This document shows, piece after piece, positions 1-8,679 of a DNA stretch of 64,000 bases. The position numbers and the translations under genes were made by a program. This DNA comes from Marichromatium purpuratum 984 (GTDB lineage: Bacteria; Pseudomonadota; Gammaproteobacteria; Chromatiales; Chromatiaceae), in assembly GCF_000224005.2 (NCBI RefSeq), contig NZ_CP007031.1, positions 1,386,001 through 1,450,000 on the forward strand. Direction: 5' to 3'. A model generated the notes under the pieces. The model had not been told where the DNA came from and did no database searches. It saw nothing but the letters and a program-made list of their open reading frames with translations. The stretch's first letter is position 1; the number at the start of each line of letters is the position of its first letter.

Positions 1-359
1 TCGGGGTGGACGAGCGCGCTGTCGTAGCGCTCGCGCAGCGCGTCGATCGGGTCGTAGGTGTTGGTGTAGGCCTGGAAGTAGGCCATGAAGCGGCGCGCCC
101 CGGTGCGCTTGGCGAGCACGGCGCGGCCCGCCTCGATCTGCGCGGCGATCGAGGGCGGCTCCTTGGCGTTGGGGCTGAAGGAGACGTTGTTGCAGAAGGT
201 GCAGCCGCCGCGACCCTTGGTCCCGTCGCGGTTGGGGCAGGTGAACCCCGCGTTGAGGGCGAGTTTGTGCACCCGCTGACCATAGCGGTTCAGCAGATAC
301 TGTCCAAAGGTATTGACGCGATCGCTGAGGATGCGCTGTTGGGCTTGGGGCGGGGGCAT
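1..359 (-). CDS. YhcC-type radical SAM protein, N-terminal part (cut by window edge)
   Basis: Reading the minus strand from an ATG at 359 gives 119 codons beginning MPPPQAQQRILSDRVNTF and running off the left edge. The visible part has the conserved start of the TIGR01212/YhcC radical SAM family: an N-terminal LNRYGQRVHKL stretch, then CPNRDGTKGRGGCTFC. This is the family's cysteine spacing for the [4Fe-4S] cluster that binds S-adenosylmethionine. It is followed by the FMAYFQAYTNTY segment. Members of this family are about 300 residues, so most of the protein lies outside the window. The substrate of the family is not firmly known. No strong Shine-Dalgarno sequence precedes the ATG and the frame is open upstream, so the start is provisional. 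The gene is divergent from the large oxidoreductase at 565. Confidence 0.85.
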   Translation of the reverse strand, partial: MPPPQAQQRILSDRVNTFGQYLLNRYGQRVHKLALNAGFTCPNRDGTKGRGGCTFCNNVSFSPNAKEPPSIAAQIEAGRAVLAKRTGARRFMAYFQAYTNTYDPIDALRERYDSALVHP

Positions 360-564
360 CCGACTAAAGCTAACCGTGCTCGATGAATAACCGTTTGATC
401 CAGATCAACGAATGGGCAATCCGAGAACCGGGGCGAAGGCCGCCGTGGCGGTCGGGATCTGGGGCGGAGACTGACCCCTGACAACTCGAGGGCATGTTCG
501 GGCCAGCTTTGCAGTACCATTTTGTAGTAATGCAAGAAAAACCCAATTCAAGAACTGGAACTTC
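360..564. other. Divergent intergenic region
   Basis: About 205 bases separate the radical SAM gene (leftward) and the oxidoreductase gene (rightward). The last 70 bases are clearly more AT-rich than the surroundings, as expected for a promoter. I see no convincing paired -35/-10 boxes and no operator palindrome. No open frame here looks coding. Confidence 0.4.
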
Positions 565-3500
565 ATGATAGCCGAATCCCAGCCCCGCATCCGCGAGATC
601 CCCTACAACTACACTTCGTACTCCGACCGCGAGATCGTCATCCGGTTTCTCGGCGAACCCATGTGGCGACTGATCGAGTCGCTGCGGGGGAGTCGACGTA
701 CCGGGCGGTCGGCGCGGATGCTGTTCGAGGTGTTGGGCGACATGTGGGTGGTCTCGCGCAATCCTTATCTACAGGAGGATCTGCTCGAGAATCTCGATCG
801 TCGCCAGCTGCTGCTGCAGGCGATGCGTCACCGGCTCGATCAGTTCGAGCAGCGTCTCAACGATAACCAGCGCGCCGCCGAGCTGCTGGAGGCGGCGCGT
901 GGCGCGGTTGTCCGGCTCGAGGACTGGTTCGCTCAGGAGCAGGCCCATCGCGAGCGGCTGCGCAAGGCGTTGGCCGGCATCACCCATCCCGACAATCTCG
1001 ACTTCGGCGGTCTGGCACGGGTCTCGCATGCCACCGACGCCACCGATTGGCGCGTCGAGCTGCCCTTCGTGGTGATCTCCCCCGACAGCGAGTCCGAGGT
1101 GGCCGCCATCGTGCGCGCCTGTATCGACTGCGGGCTGTCGCTGATCCCGCGCGGTGGCGGCACCGGCTATACCGGCTCGGCGGTGCCGCTGCATCAGCAC
1201 ACTGCGGTGATCAACACCGAGAAGCTCGAATCGCTCTCGGGTGTCGAGCGGATCGAGCTGCCCGGGGTCGAGGGCCAAGTGCCGACGGTGCGCTGCGGCG
1301 CCGGTGTGGTCACCCGGCGGGTCTCGGACCTGGCCGACAGCAACGGTCTGGCCTTTGCCGTCGACCCGACCTCGCAGGACGCCTCCTGCATCGGCGGCAA
1401 CATCGCGATGAACGCCGGCGGCAAGAAAGCGGTGCTGTGGGGCACCGCGCTCGACAACCTCGCCTCGTGGCGGATGGTCACCCCGGATGCGCAGTGGCTC
1501 GAGATCGAGCGGCTCGATCACAACCTCGGGCGCATCCACGATCAGGCGCTGGTGCGCTTCCGTGTCTCGCGCTACGACACCGACGGGCGCACCCCGGTCG
1601 GTGAGCCCGAGATCCTGGAGATGCCCGGTGCCTCGTTCCGCAAGGTCGGGCTCGGCAAGGACGTCACCGACAAGTTCCTCTCCGGCCTCCCCGGGGTGCA
1701 GAAGGAGGGCTGTGACGGGCTGATCACCTCGGCGCGTTTCATCCTCCATCGCATGCCCGATCACGTGCGCACGGTGTGCATGGAGTTCTTTGGCACCGAT
1801 CTCGATCTCGCGGTGCCGGCGATCGTCGAGATCAAGGACTATATCGAGTCCTTGCCCGAGGTGCTGGTCGCCGGGCTCGAGCACCTCGACGAGCGCTATG
1901 TGCGCGCCGTCGACTACAGCACCAAGGCCTCGCGCCGCGAGCTGCCGAAGATGGTGCTGATCGCTGATCTGGTCAGCGATGACGAGACCGCGCTCGATGC
2001 CGCCGCAGCCCGGGTGGTGGAACTGGTGGGGGCGCGCGACGGCGAGGGCTTCATCGCCGTCAGCCCCGAGGCGCGCAAGCGTTTCTGGCTCGATCGCGCG
2101 CGCACCGCGGCGATCTCGCGTCATACCAACGCCTTCAAGATCAACGAGGACGTGGTCATCCCGCTCGACCGGCTCTCCGATTACAGCCGGGGCATCGAGC
2201 GGATCAACATCGAGCAGTCGATCCGCAACAAGGATGCGATCATGGCCGCGGTGCTCGACTACCTCGGCAGCGGGCTGGAGGAGGCGCGCCGCGCCGGTGA
2301 CTACGAGGTCTCGGAGGAGGATGTCGCCATCCTCGCGGCCAAGCGCGATGCCGCACGTGAGGTGCTGGAGACGGCACGGGCGCGCTGGCGCGCGATCCTC
2401 GAACACCTCGAGGCCCCGGCCGCCGAGCATCTCGAACTGCTTCACGAGAAAGAGCGCGCGCGAGCGCGCGAGGGCGACAGCCTGTTGTCGATGATGCTGC
2501 GTCGCGACTTGCGCCAATCCTATGTCCGCGAGGTCGCCGCACAGCTCAACGAGATCTTCTCCGGCAAGGACCTGGAGCGGGTGCGTACGCGTCTGGTCGA
2601 GATCCATCGTCGGCTGCGCGACTCGCGGCTGTTCGTGGCGCTGCACATGCACGCCGGTGACGGCAACGTCCACTCCAACATCCCGGTGCACTCCTCGGAC
2701 TACGCCATGCTCCAGGAGGCCGACGAGGTGGTGGCGCGGATCATGGCGCTCGCCTCCGGGCTCGGCGGGGTGATCTCGGGCGAGCACGGCATCGGTCTGA
2801 CCAAGCTGCAGTACCTGGAGCCGGAGAAGCTTGAGGCCTTCGTCGCCTACAAGGAACGGGTCGACCCGCAGCAGCGCTTCAACCGCGGCAAGCTGATGCC
2901 CGGCGCCGGGCTCGAGGGTGCCTATACGCCCTCGCTGCGGCTGGTGCAGCAGGAGGCGATCATCCTCGAGGAGACCGAACTCGGCGCCCTCAACGACGAC
3001 GTCAAGAACTGTCTGCGCTGCGGCAAGTGCAAGCCCAAGTGCATGACTCACGTACCGCGCGCCAACCTGCTCTATTCGCCGCGCAACAAGATCCTCGCCA
3101 CCGGGTTGATCATCGAGGCCTTCCTCTACGAGGAGCAGACCCGGCGCGGGTTGTCGTTGCGCCACTTCGACGCAATGAACGATGTCGCCGACCACTGCAC
3201 CGTGTGCCACAAGTGTCTCGCTCCCTGTCCGGTGAACATCGACTTCGGCGACGTCACCATGCGGCTGCGGCGCATCCTGGTGGCGCGCAAGCGCAACCGC
3301 TTCTCGCCTGGGGCCTGGGCGGCGATGCGCTTTCTCAACGTCACCGATCCGCGGGCGATCCGGCTGTTGCGCACCGCGCTGGCACGCTGGGGCTTTGCCG
3401 GGATCAATCTCGGTCACCGGGTGGCGCGGTTGCTGGGGTTGACACGCGCGCCCAGGCGCCACCCGGGGATCACCACCGGCAAGCCGAAGGCGGTCGGTCA

Positions 3501-4422
3501 GGTGGTCGAGTTGGTGGCGCGACCGATCCGGGTGGAACTGCCCAAGCAGACCTTCCGCCAAGTACTCGGGCTCGAGGACAAGACCCAGATCCCGATCCTG
3601 CGTGACCCCGGGGTCGCGCAGGAGGAGGCCGAGGCGGTGTTCTACTTCCCCGGCTGCGGCTCGGAGCGGCTGTTCTCCGACATCGGTCTGGCGACCCTGG
3701 CGATGCTCTGGCGCGGTGGTGCCCAGACCATTCTGCCGCCGGGCTATCTGTGCTGTGGCTATCCGCAACGCGCCGCCGGGCTGGAGGCGCGCGGTCAGCG
3801 CATCACCATGGAGAACCGGGTGCTCTTCCATCGCGTGGCTAACACCCTCAACTACATGGATATCCGTACCGTGGTGGTCTCCTGCGGAACCTGCATGGAT
3901 CAGCTGCTGAAGTACGAGTTCGAGCGGATCTTCCCCGGCTGCCGACTGCTCGACATCCACGAGTGGCTGATGGAAAAGGGGATGAGCCTGCAGGGTGTCG
4001 ATGGGGTCAAGTATCTCTACCACGATCCTTGTCACACCCCGATGAAGACCCATGCGCCGATCAAGGTCGCCTCCAGTCTGATCGGTGATCCGGTGACGCT
4101 CTCGGACCGCTGCTGTGGCGAGGCGGGTACCCTGGGCGCGCAGCGCCCGGACATCGCCAACCAGGTACGCTTCCGCAAGCGCGAGGAACTCGAGGCCGGG
4201 CTGCGCGCGCTCACCGGCGCGTCCCGGGTCGAGCACGGCGAGGCCAAGCTGCTCACCGCTTGCCCGGCCTGTCAGCAGGGTTTGGCCAAGTATCATGGCG
4301 AGACCGGCCTGGAGACCGACTACATCGTCGTCGAGATGGCGCGTCGTCTGATCGGCGAGGACTGGCAGCAGCGCTTCATCGAGCAGGCCCGCGCCGGCGG
4401 CGTCGAGCGCGTGTTGCTCTGA
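565..4422 (+). CDS. Large FAD/iron-sulfur oxidoreductase (DUF3683 / GlcD-like / Cys-rich CCG fusion)
   Basis: This 1285-residue protein joins three parts usually found as separate subunits. Residues 1-150 match the DUF3683 type of N-terminus. Residues about 165-780 are a GlcD/D-lactate-dehydrogenase-like FAD domain, with [10 protein letters not shown] near 195, [12 protein letters not shown] near 694 and GEHGIGLTK near 739. From about 816 there is a two-cluster ferredoxin-like segment ([11 protein letters not shown], then [12 protein letters not shown] near 878). The C-terminus carries two cysteine-rich CCG motifs (LCCGYP near 1062, RCCGEAG near 1182), as in GlpC, GlcF and HdrB/D. By family knowledge it should oxidise a 2-hydroxy acid or similar substrate and pass electrons through the clusters to a quinone or another carrier. 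The substrate cannot be read from sequence. ATG 565 is the first ATG and is preceded by a weak GGA. No membrane segment is obvious. Confidence 0.85.
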   Translation: MIAESQPRIREIPYNYTSYSDREIVIRFLGEPMWRLIESLRGSRRTGRSARMLFEVLGDMWVVSRNPYLQEDLLENLDRRQLLLQAMRHRLDQFEQRLNDNQRAAELLEAARGAVVRLEDWFAQEQAHRERLRKALAGITHPDNLDFGGLARVSHATDATDWRVELPFVVISPDSESEVAAIVRACIDCGLSLIPRGGGTGYTGSAVPLHQHTAVINTEKLESLSGVERIELPGVEGQVPTVRCGAGVVTRRVSDLADSNGLAFAVDPTSQDASCIGGNIAMNAGGKKAVLWGTALDNLASWRMVTPDAQWLEIERLDHNLGRIHDQALVRFRVSRYDTDGRTPVGEPEILEMPGASFRKVGLGKDVTDKFLSGLPGVQKEGCDGLITSARFILHRMPDHVRTVCMEFFGTDLDLAVPAIVEIKDYIESLPEVLVAGLEHLDERYVRAVDYSTKASRRELPKMVLIADLVSDDETALDAAAARVVELVGARDGEGFIAVSPEARKRFWLDRARTAAISRHTNAFKINEDVVIPLDRLSDYSRGIERINIEQSIRNKDAIMAAVLDYLGSGLEEARRAGDYEVSEEDVAILAAKRDAAREVLETARARWRAILEHLEAPAAEHLELLHEKERARAREGDSLLSMMLRRDLRQSYVREVAAQLNEIFSGKDLERVRTRLVEIHRRLRDSRLFVALHMHAGDGNVHSNIPVHSSDYAMLQEADEVVARIMALASGLGGVISGEHGIGLTKLQYLEPEKLEAFVAYKERVDPQQRFNRGKLMPGAGLEGAYTPSLRLVQQEAIILEETELGALNDDVKNCLRCGKCKPKCMTHVPRANLLYSPRNKILATGLIIEAFLYEEQTRRGLSLRHFDAMNDVADHCTVCHKCLAPCPVNIDFGDVTMRLRRILVARKRNRFSPGAWAAMRFLNVTDPRAIRLLRTALARWGFAGINLGHRVARLLGLTRAPRRHPGITTGKPKAVGQVVELVARPIRVELPKQTFRQVLGLEDKTQIPILRDPGVAQEEAEAVFYFPGCGSERLFSDIGLATLAMLWRGGAQTILPPGYLCCGYPQRAAGLEARGQRITMENRVLFHRVANTLNYMDIRTVVVSCGTCMDQLLKYEFERIFPGCRLLDIHEWLMEKGMSLQGVDGVKYLYHDPCHTPMKTHAPIKVASSLIGDPVTLSDRCCGEAGTLGAQRPDIANQVRFRKREELEAGLRALTGASRVEHGEAKLLTACPACQQGLAKYHGETGLETDYIVVEMARRLIGEDWQQRFIEQARAGGVERVLL

Positions 4423-4437
4423 GTCGGCGGTCATACT

Positions 4438-4514
4438 CAGCCGCCAGCCGCCAGCCGCCAGCCGCCAGCCGCCAGCCGCCAGCCGCCAGCCGCCAGCCGC
4501 CAGCCGCCAGCCGC
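4438..4514. repeat. 7-bp tandem array, CAGCCGC x 11
   Basis: Eleven perfect copies of CAGCCGC run head to tail, followed by a partial CAG. The array starts 15 bases after the stop codon of the oxidoreductase gene. Its reverse complement, rotated, is CTGGCGG, which differs by one base from the unit of the second array at 4735. Confidence 0.95.
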
Positions 4515-4697
4515 CAGCTAGGGTAGTGCGGCCGGCGGCGGGGCGCTGATGAGCCGGCGACTGGTCGCTGGAGGCCGCCTTGGGTGCGGATCAGCCTCCA
4601 GCGGTCAGCTTCCAGTCGCCAGTGGAGGCGGTCGGCGCTCATGACCGGCGGCTGACAGCCAGGAGCCCCTTGCCGTCCAATCTCGCTGGTCGCTGTC

Positions 4698-4726
4698 CCC
4701 TTTGCGCCCTTCGCGCCTTTGCGGTT
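4698..4726 (-). repeat. Dispersed repeat arm (copy 1)
   Basis: A 29-base sequence reads AACCGCAAAGGCGCGAAGGG (first 20 bases) on the minus strand. It closely matches the two arms of the inverted repeat at 33492-33715. The flanking sequence also shares a CACTGGCGACTGGA core with the interior of that element, read in the opposite orientation around 4612-4626. I take it as a related or partly decayed member of the same repeat family. Confidence 0.75.
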
Positions 4727-4734
4727 CAATCCTT

Positions 4735-4818
4735 CTGGCCGCTGGCCGCTGGCCGCTGGCCGCTGGCCGCTGGCCGCTGGCCGCTGGCCGCTGGCCGCTG
4801 GCCGCTGGCCGCTGGCCG
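4735..4818. repeat. 7-bp tandem array, CTGGCCG x 12
   Basis: Twelve perfect copies of CTGGCCG end nine bases before the cheV promoter candidate. In inverted orientation the unit is one base different from the array at 4438-4514, so the pair can be viewed as inverted, diverged arrays flanking about 220 bases. Confidence 0.95.
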
Positions 4819-4825
4819 CGCAACC

Positions 4826-4855
4826 TTGAAAGCGTGTGCGCGCGCCGTGTAGCAT
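4826..4855 (+). promoter_or_regulatory. Candidate sigma-70 promoter for cheV
   Basis: TTGAAA is followed after 18 bases by TAGCAT, which then leads to cheV about 40 bases downstream. The -35 box matches five of six consensus bases and the -10 box four of six. It sits directly after the 7-bp array, so array length changes would alter upstream spacing only. Confidence 0.4.
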
Positions 4856-4896
4856 CGCGCGATACCCTGTGACGTCAGAAGCGATTGAATTTCCTC

Positions 4897-5826
4897 ATGT
4901 CGAAGAACAATACCGGGTCGACCCTCGAGTCCAACCAGGCCGCTGGCACCCGGCTCGAGCTGCTGTTGTTCCAGCTCGAACACAAGCAGCTGTTCGGAAT
5001 CAACGTCTTCAAGGTCAAGGAAGTCATTCCCTATCAACCGTTGACGCGCCCGGCCGGCGCCCATCCGTTGGTCAAGGGGATGGCGACGCTGCGCGGTATC
5101 ACCATGCCGATCATCGATCTCTCGCAGGCGGTCGGTGGTCCGGAGATGGCCGAGCCGGAAAAGGGCTATATCATCATCACCGAGTACAACCGTTCGGTGC
5201 ATGGCTTCCTGATCCGCCGGGTCGACCGCATCGTCAATACCCAGTGGGATCAGGTGCAGCAGCTGCCCCCGCGTTTGGGCAAGAACGTCTATGTGACCGC
5301 GGTGACCTTGATCCAGAACGAGCTGGTCGAGATCCTCGATGTCGAGAAGGTGCTCGATCAAGTGGTGCATGTGAGCACCGATGTCTCTCAGGATCTGAGC
5401 CAACGCATTCACGCCGAGAACCACCGCGTGCTGGTGGTCGATGACTCGGCGGTGGCACGCCACCAGATCCAGCGCGCGCTCGAGCAGCTCGGGATCGAGT
5501 GCACGCTGCTCACCGATGGCAAGCATGCGATCGACCTGATCCATCAGATGCAACAGGAGGGCGTCGACGTTGCCGAGCACTTCAGTATGGTCGTCTCCGA
5601 TATCGAGATGCCGGAGATGGACGGCTATCAGCTCACCACCGAGATCCGTAAGGACCCTCGGCTCGAGGCGTTGTATATCCTGCTGCACTCCTCGATCAGC
5701 GGCGAGTTCAACGTCGATATGGTGAAGCGGACCGGAGCCAACAAGTTCATCCAGAAGTACAGCCCGGACGATCTGGCCGAGGCTGTGTTGGAGCGGTTGA
5801 AGGAGGTACCGGCGATCGGTGCCTGA
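4897..5826 (+). CDS. cheV: Chemotaxis protein CheV (CheW-receiver fusion)
   Basis: This 309-residue protein has an N-terminal CheW-like coupling domain (about 20-165) and a C-terminal response-regulator receiver (about 178-305). The receiver shows the acidic pair in LVVDDSAV near 182 and the phosphoacceptor Asp235 in SDIEMPEMDG, with a conserved K in the FIQKYSPDDLAE segment. CheV proteins couple chemoreceptors to CheA in the cytoplasm and adjust signalling according to phosphorylation. The ATG at 4897 gives the typical MSKNN start. An in-frame TTG at 4885 with AGAAG upstream is an alternative that adds four residues. No other che genes lie next to it, so it is an isolated copy at the edge of the motility region. 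Confidence 0.93.
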   Translation: MSKNNTGSTLESNQAAGTRLELLLFQLEHKQLFGINVFKVKEVIPYQPLTRPAGAHPLVKGMATLRGITMPIIDLSQAVGGPEMAEPEKGYIIITEYNRSVHGFLIRRVDRIVNTQWDQVQQLPPRLGKNVYVTAVTLIQNELVEILDVEKVLDQVVHVSTDVSQDLSQRIHAENHRVLVVDDSAVARHQIQRALEQLGIECTLLTDGKHAIDLIHQMQQEGVDVAEHFSMVVSDIEMPEMDGYQLTTEIRKDPRLEALYILLHSSISGEFNVDMVKRTGANKFIQKYSPDDLAEAVLERLKEVPAIGA

Positions 5827-5947
5827 TGGTTGCGCGGATCTCGGGGATAGGGTGGTCAGGCTCGGAGCGGCTCATGTGCCGCCCCGAGCGGTAGACAGGG
5901 ATACCCGATCCATCATGAGAATCCCTTTTATCCATTGAGGAGGCGCT

Positions 5948-6241
5948 ATGCTGGTCGATGACGAACGTCGTAAATTCCTGAGACTGAACGCCGATACCGA
6001 GGCCAACATCAAGCGTTTGGAGACCGATGAGACGCTCTCTGTCCGTCTGACCGATCTCAGCCCGTCGGGCTGTGCGCTGGTCTGTGAGTCACCGCTCTCC
6101 CCGGGCGAGCGGCTCGAGGTCAGTATCAGCAGTCCGAGTGCTCGCATCGCGCCGTTGGTCTGCAGCGGTCATGTGGTGCGCGTCGATCGCGATGGTGAGC
6201 GCCAGGTCATTGGGGTCGAATTCGTCTCCGACGCTGGCTGA
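5948..6241 (+). CDS. PilZ domain protein
   Basis: A 97-residue protein made of one PilZ domain. It carries the c-di-GMP signature: R8-K-F-L-R12 (RxxxR) near the N-terminus and DLSPSG at 36-41 (D/NxSxxG). A strong GAGGAGG Shine-Dalgarno sequence precedes the ATG by a normal distance. Single-domain PilZ proteins act as c-di-GMP effectors, often on flagella or pili. The target is not visible. A strong intrinsic terminator follows, so it is probably transcribed alone or at the end of the cheV unit. Confidence 0.92.
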   Translation: MLVDDERRKFLRLNADTEANIKRLETDETLSVRLTDLSPSGCALVCESPLSPGERLEVSISSPSARIAPLVCSGHVVRVDRDGERQVIGVEFVSDAG

Positions 6242-6262
6242 CCCCCTTACTTCACCTCTCAG

Positions 6263-6303
6263 GCGCGGGCCCGTCCGGTTGTGACGGGCCCGCGCTGGTT
6301 TTG
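6263..6303 (+). terminator. Rho-independent terminator after the PilZ gene
   Basis: A perfect 13-bp stem (GCGCGGGCCCGTC with GACGGGCCCGCGC) closes a 7-base loop and is followed by TGGTTTTG. It lies 21 bases after the PilZ stop codon and just before the next gene. Confidence 0.85.
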
Positions 6304-6317
6304 ATGGCGACTCTCTG

Positions 6318-8054
6318 ATGGCGCTCGATCCCGATTGCTTGAGCCGCTTGCGGCTGACCCAGGACCCCTTTGACGAGCGCGCCGGCGAGGCATTTCTCTA
6401 CACCGACCTGCTACTCGATCAGTTGCTCGAGTCCGCCGTCGAGGTACTGGAGGCGCCGGGCGCGGTGCTGATGTTGACCGGTCCGGCGGGCAGTGGGCGA
6501 ACGCTGCAGCTGATGCGTCTGCTCGGTCTGTTGCCGGATCGTTTCGAGCTGATCGCCTTTCGCGCGCGTCCCGGGACCTCGGTGGAGATGCTCGAGGCAA
6601 CCCTTCGTGCTCAGCTCGGTGCCGATGCTCGGGTGACGCGCTCGCTCGAGCAGCTGTTGGCTCAGCTGTTGAGCACCGGAGCCGAACTCTGCATCGCGAT
6701 CGATGATGCGCATCACCTCGGTATCGATCTGGTCCACGCCCTGATGCGACTACGTCATGGATTGCTCGAGCGTACCGGCGAGCCGCCGCGTCTGGTGCTG
6801 ACTGGCGACCCGGCGCTGGCGCGTTATCCGCTCCAACTCGAGCCTGACGACCCGGGACGGATCAGCCGTCTCAGCCTGCGTCCATTGAACCTTGAGCAGG
6901 CCCGCGCCTATCTCTGTCATCGGCTCGAGGCCGCCGGCCTGGACAATCCGCTCGGCCTGCTCGCGGATGCCGATGTCGAGTCATTGCATGCCCGCAGCCA
7001 GGGCTGCCCGAAGGGACTCAATACACTCGCCGGCGCGTGGCTGGAGGCGCGCTGTCACGATGTCGAGACGGGGGCGCACCAGCCCGAACCCGCTCCGACT
7101 CCCCGTCAGCTCGTGCCCGAGGTCGACGAGAAGACCCCTGAGCAATTGATCGCCGAGCGCATCCGAGCACTGTCGGCGAGCATCGATGAACAGCCGCACG
7201 CCCCCCCGGCCAAGGCCATGTCGCGTCGCGTCGCGGCAGCGGAGCCGGCCGTTGCCGAAGCGTCGTCGAGAAAGTCGATCAAGGGGTTGGTGTCGCTGCT
7301 GAGACGAACCAAAGGCGACAAGCCATCGCGGCAGGTGATCAAGACGAAGAGGTCCGCGGCCGCAGCGCCGACGATGCCGGTCTGGAATCAGCGTTGGTTC
7401 GTTCCAGCGATCGCCGGTGGCGCGGCCCTGGCGATCCTGTTGCCGGTGGTCTTCCAGCTCCAGGGGCAGGATCCGCGTCCAGCCCCATCGTCGGCACCAC
7501 GTGATCGTGCCCGTCTGCTGCTGGAGTCGGCAGAGGTCGCGCCACCGCCGCGTCCGCGTCTGGCCCAGCCACCGGGAGAGCTGAGTCGTCCCGCGCCCGG
7601 CGCGGTGATGCCGCCAGCGCCCGAACCCGCACCACCAGGCTCGTTGGTGCGGCAACCACCCCGGGAGCAGCCGCCTGCGCCGGTTACACCGCCGGTCGAG
7701 CGTCCCCGGCCGGTTGCGTCCACGCCACAGCCCGCGCCATCACAACCGCACTCAGGTCTCGATCTGACGGTGGATCGGGACTGGCTGGTGGCGCAGAATC
7801 CCAATCGCTACACCATTCAGCTGATCGCTGTCAGCAGTCTCGAGGCAGCGCAAGACTATGTGATACGTCACCGTCTCGATGGCGTGCGTTTTCTGCCGAT
7901 CCGCTCGCGCGACCGCGACTTCGTGGTCGTGCTCGCCGGTGCCTTTGCCAGTCGCGGCGAGGCCGAGCGGGTTTATGCGGCCTTGCCCGCAGCGGTGCGC
8001 GCCGACCGGCCGTGGATTCGTGCGATCGGTTCGGTACAGGGGTCGCTGCGGTGA
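6318..8054 (+). CDS. DamX-like protein: AAA/ExeA-type ATPase, membrane anchor and SPOR domain
   Basis: 578 residues. An N-terminal ExeA/DamX-type P-loop domain (about 1-260) has Walker A GPAGSGRT at 55-62 and Walker B AIDDAHHL with D129/D130. A charged linker leads to one transmembrane helix at about 362-382, then a long Pro/Ala-rich periplasmic stretch. The C-terminal SPOR domain (about 495-575) starts at YTIQLIAVSS; SPOR domains bind denuded septal peptidoglycan. The architecture is that of DamX, a cell-division or envelope-associated protein. The Walker A lysine is replaced by arginine, so ATP hydrolysis is doubtful. The ATG at 6318 has no clear ribosome site but gives the natural domain start. 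The stop overlaps the start of the next gene by four bases, so the two are translationally coupled. Confidence 0.8.
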   Translation: MALDPDCLSRLRLTQDPFDERAGEAFLYTDLLLDQLLESAVEVLEAPGAVLMLTGPAGSGRTLQLMRLLGLLPDRFELIAFRARPGTSVEMLEATLRAQLGADARVTRSLEQLLAQLLSTGAELCIAIDDAHHLGIDLVHALMRLRHGLLERTGEPPRLVLTGDPALARYPLQLEPDDPGRISRLSLRPLNLEQARAYLCHRLEAAGLDNPLGLLADADVESLHARSQGCPKGLNTLAGAWLEARCHDVETGAHQPEPAPTPRQLVPEVDEKTPEQLIAERIRALSASIDEQPHAPPAKAMSRRVAAAEPAVAEASSRKSIKGLVSLLRRTKGDKPSRQVIKTKRSAAAAPTMPVWNQRWFVPAIAGGAALAILLPVVFQLQGQDPRPAPSSAPRDRARLLLESAEVAPPPRPRLAQPPGELSRPAPGAVMPPAPEPAPPGSLVRQPPREQPPAPVTPPVERPRPVASTPQPAPSQPHSGLDLTVDRDWLVAQNPNRYTIQLIAVSSLEAAQDYVIRHRLDGVRFLPIRSRDRDFVVVLAGAFASRGEAERVYAALPAAVRADRPWIRAIGSVQGSLR

Positions 8055-8530
8055 GGGGGCGTCACTGGGGAATGGTTCTCGTGCTGCTCTGCTCCGTGGC
8101 GACCTGTCCGGTGATGGCGCTCGATCCTTGTCCCGGCGGACAGACGCAAGCAGCGGGACCGGAGGCGCGCTTTTATCGCGACAGTCGAGGCGAATATCGG
8201 TTGCGTGGCCGGATCGGTGGCTCGGCGGTGACCTTCCGGTTGGCGCCCGAGGCCGATACCGTCGTGCTCGGCGAGCGTGAGGCGACCCGGCTGGGGCTCG
8301 TGTATGCACGCGGTCGCCTCGTGCGCCATCAGGGGACGACGGGAGTCGGTCTGGGGTATGCCGTGGAACTCGATAGCGTGCAGGTCGGCGGCATCGTACG
8401 CGAGCGGGTCGCTGCCGTGGTCGTCATCGGAGAGGAGACGGGCGAGGTCTTGCTCGGGCAGAGCTTTCTGCGTGGGCTCACGCGATGTCGTGCTGCCGGA
8501 GCCATCGTGTTGCGTGCGCTATACCGCTGA
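8051..8530 (+). CDS. Secreted retropepsin-like protein with degenerate active site
   Basis: GTG at 8051 overlaps the TGA of the preceding gene (GTGA) and is preceded by AGGGG, giving 159 residues. The N-terminus is a signal peptide (MVLVLLCSVATCPVMA), so the mature protein should be periplasmic. The body resembles the clan AA (TIGR02281-type) aspartic protease fold: a beta-rich segment with VTFRLAPEADTVVLG where active members have a VDTGA core, and VLLGQSFLRGL near the C-terminus, matching the family's LG-x-x-FL strand. The catalytic Asp-Thr-Gly is therefore not present. It may be a non-catalytic binding protein. Coupling to the DamX-like gene suggests a shared envelope role. The family assignment is moderate. 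Confidence 0.6.
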   Translation: MRGRHWGMVLVLLCSVATCPVMALDPCPGGQTQAAGPEARFYRDSRGEYRLRGRIGGSAVTFRLAPEADTVVLGEREATRLGLVYARGRLVRHQGTTGVGLGYAVELDSVQVGGIVRERVAAVVVIGEETGEVLLGQSFLRGLTRCRAAGAIVLRALYR

Positions 8531-8679
8531 TGTCGCCGGAGTCGCTCTCCTGCGATGAGACGATGACGCAATCGCACAGTATCCTCGTGGAGATCTGGAT
8601 CGCATTGTCGAGGGGATGTCGCGGCAACCTGATGTGCCAACGGCTAGACTGAGAGAGAGTCGATACCCGGTGAGCGCCG

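Larger units (their letters stand above)
4423..4896. other. Repeat-rich intergenic region
   Basis: These 474 bases hold no believable gene; the open frames here only translate the repeats. The region contains two 7-bp tandem arrays in opposite orientation. Between them is an imperfectly palindromic segment: CTGGTCGCTGGAGGC near 4560 pairs with GCCTCCAGCGGTCAG near 4590. A dispersed repeat arm lies at 4698-4726, and the promoter-like sequence for cheV is at the right end. Confidence 0.7.

Noticed and set aside
769..4434. 1221-residue minus-strand open frame opposite the oxidoreductase gene
   Set aside because: It is antisense to a gene with clear FAD, iron-sulfur and CCG motifs; long antisense frames are expected in high-GC DNA, and this one has no domain resemblance.
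4438..4818. CRISPR array
   Set aside because: Units are 7 bp, contiguous and without spacers.
4376..4855. Repeat proteins encoded by the 7-bp arrays (AASGQRP / LAAGRWP-type)
   Set aside because: Any 7-bp repeat without stops gives such frames on both strands. No ribosome site or conserved flank is present.
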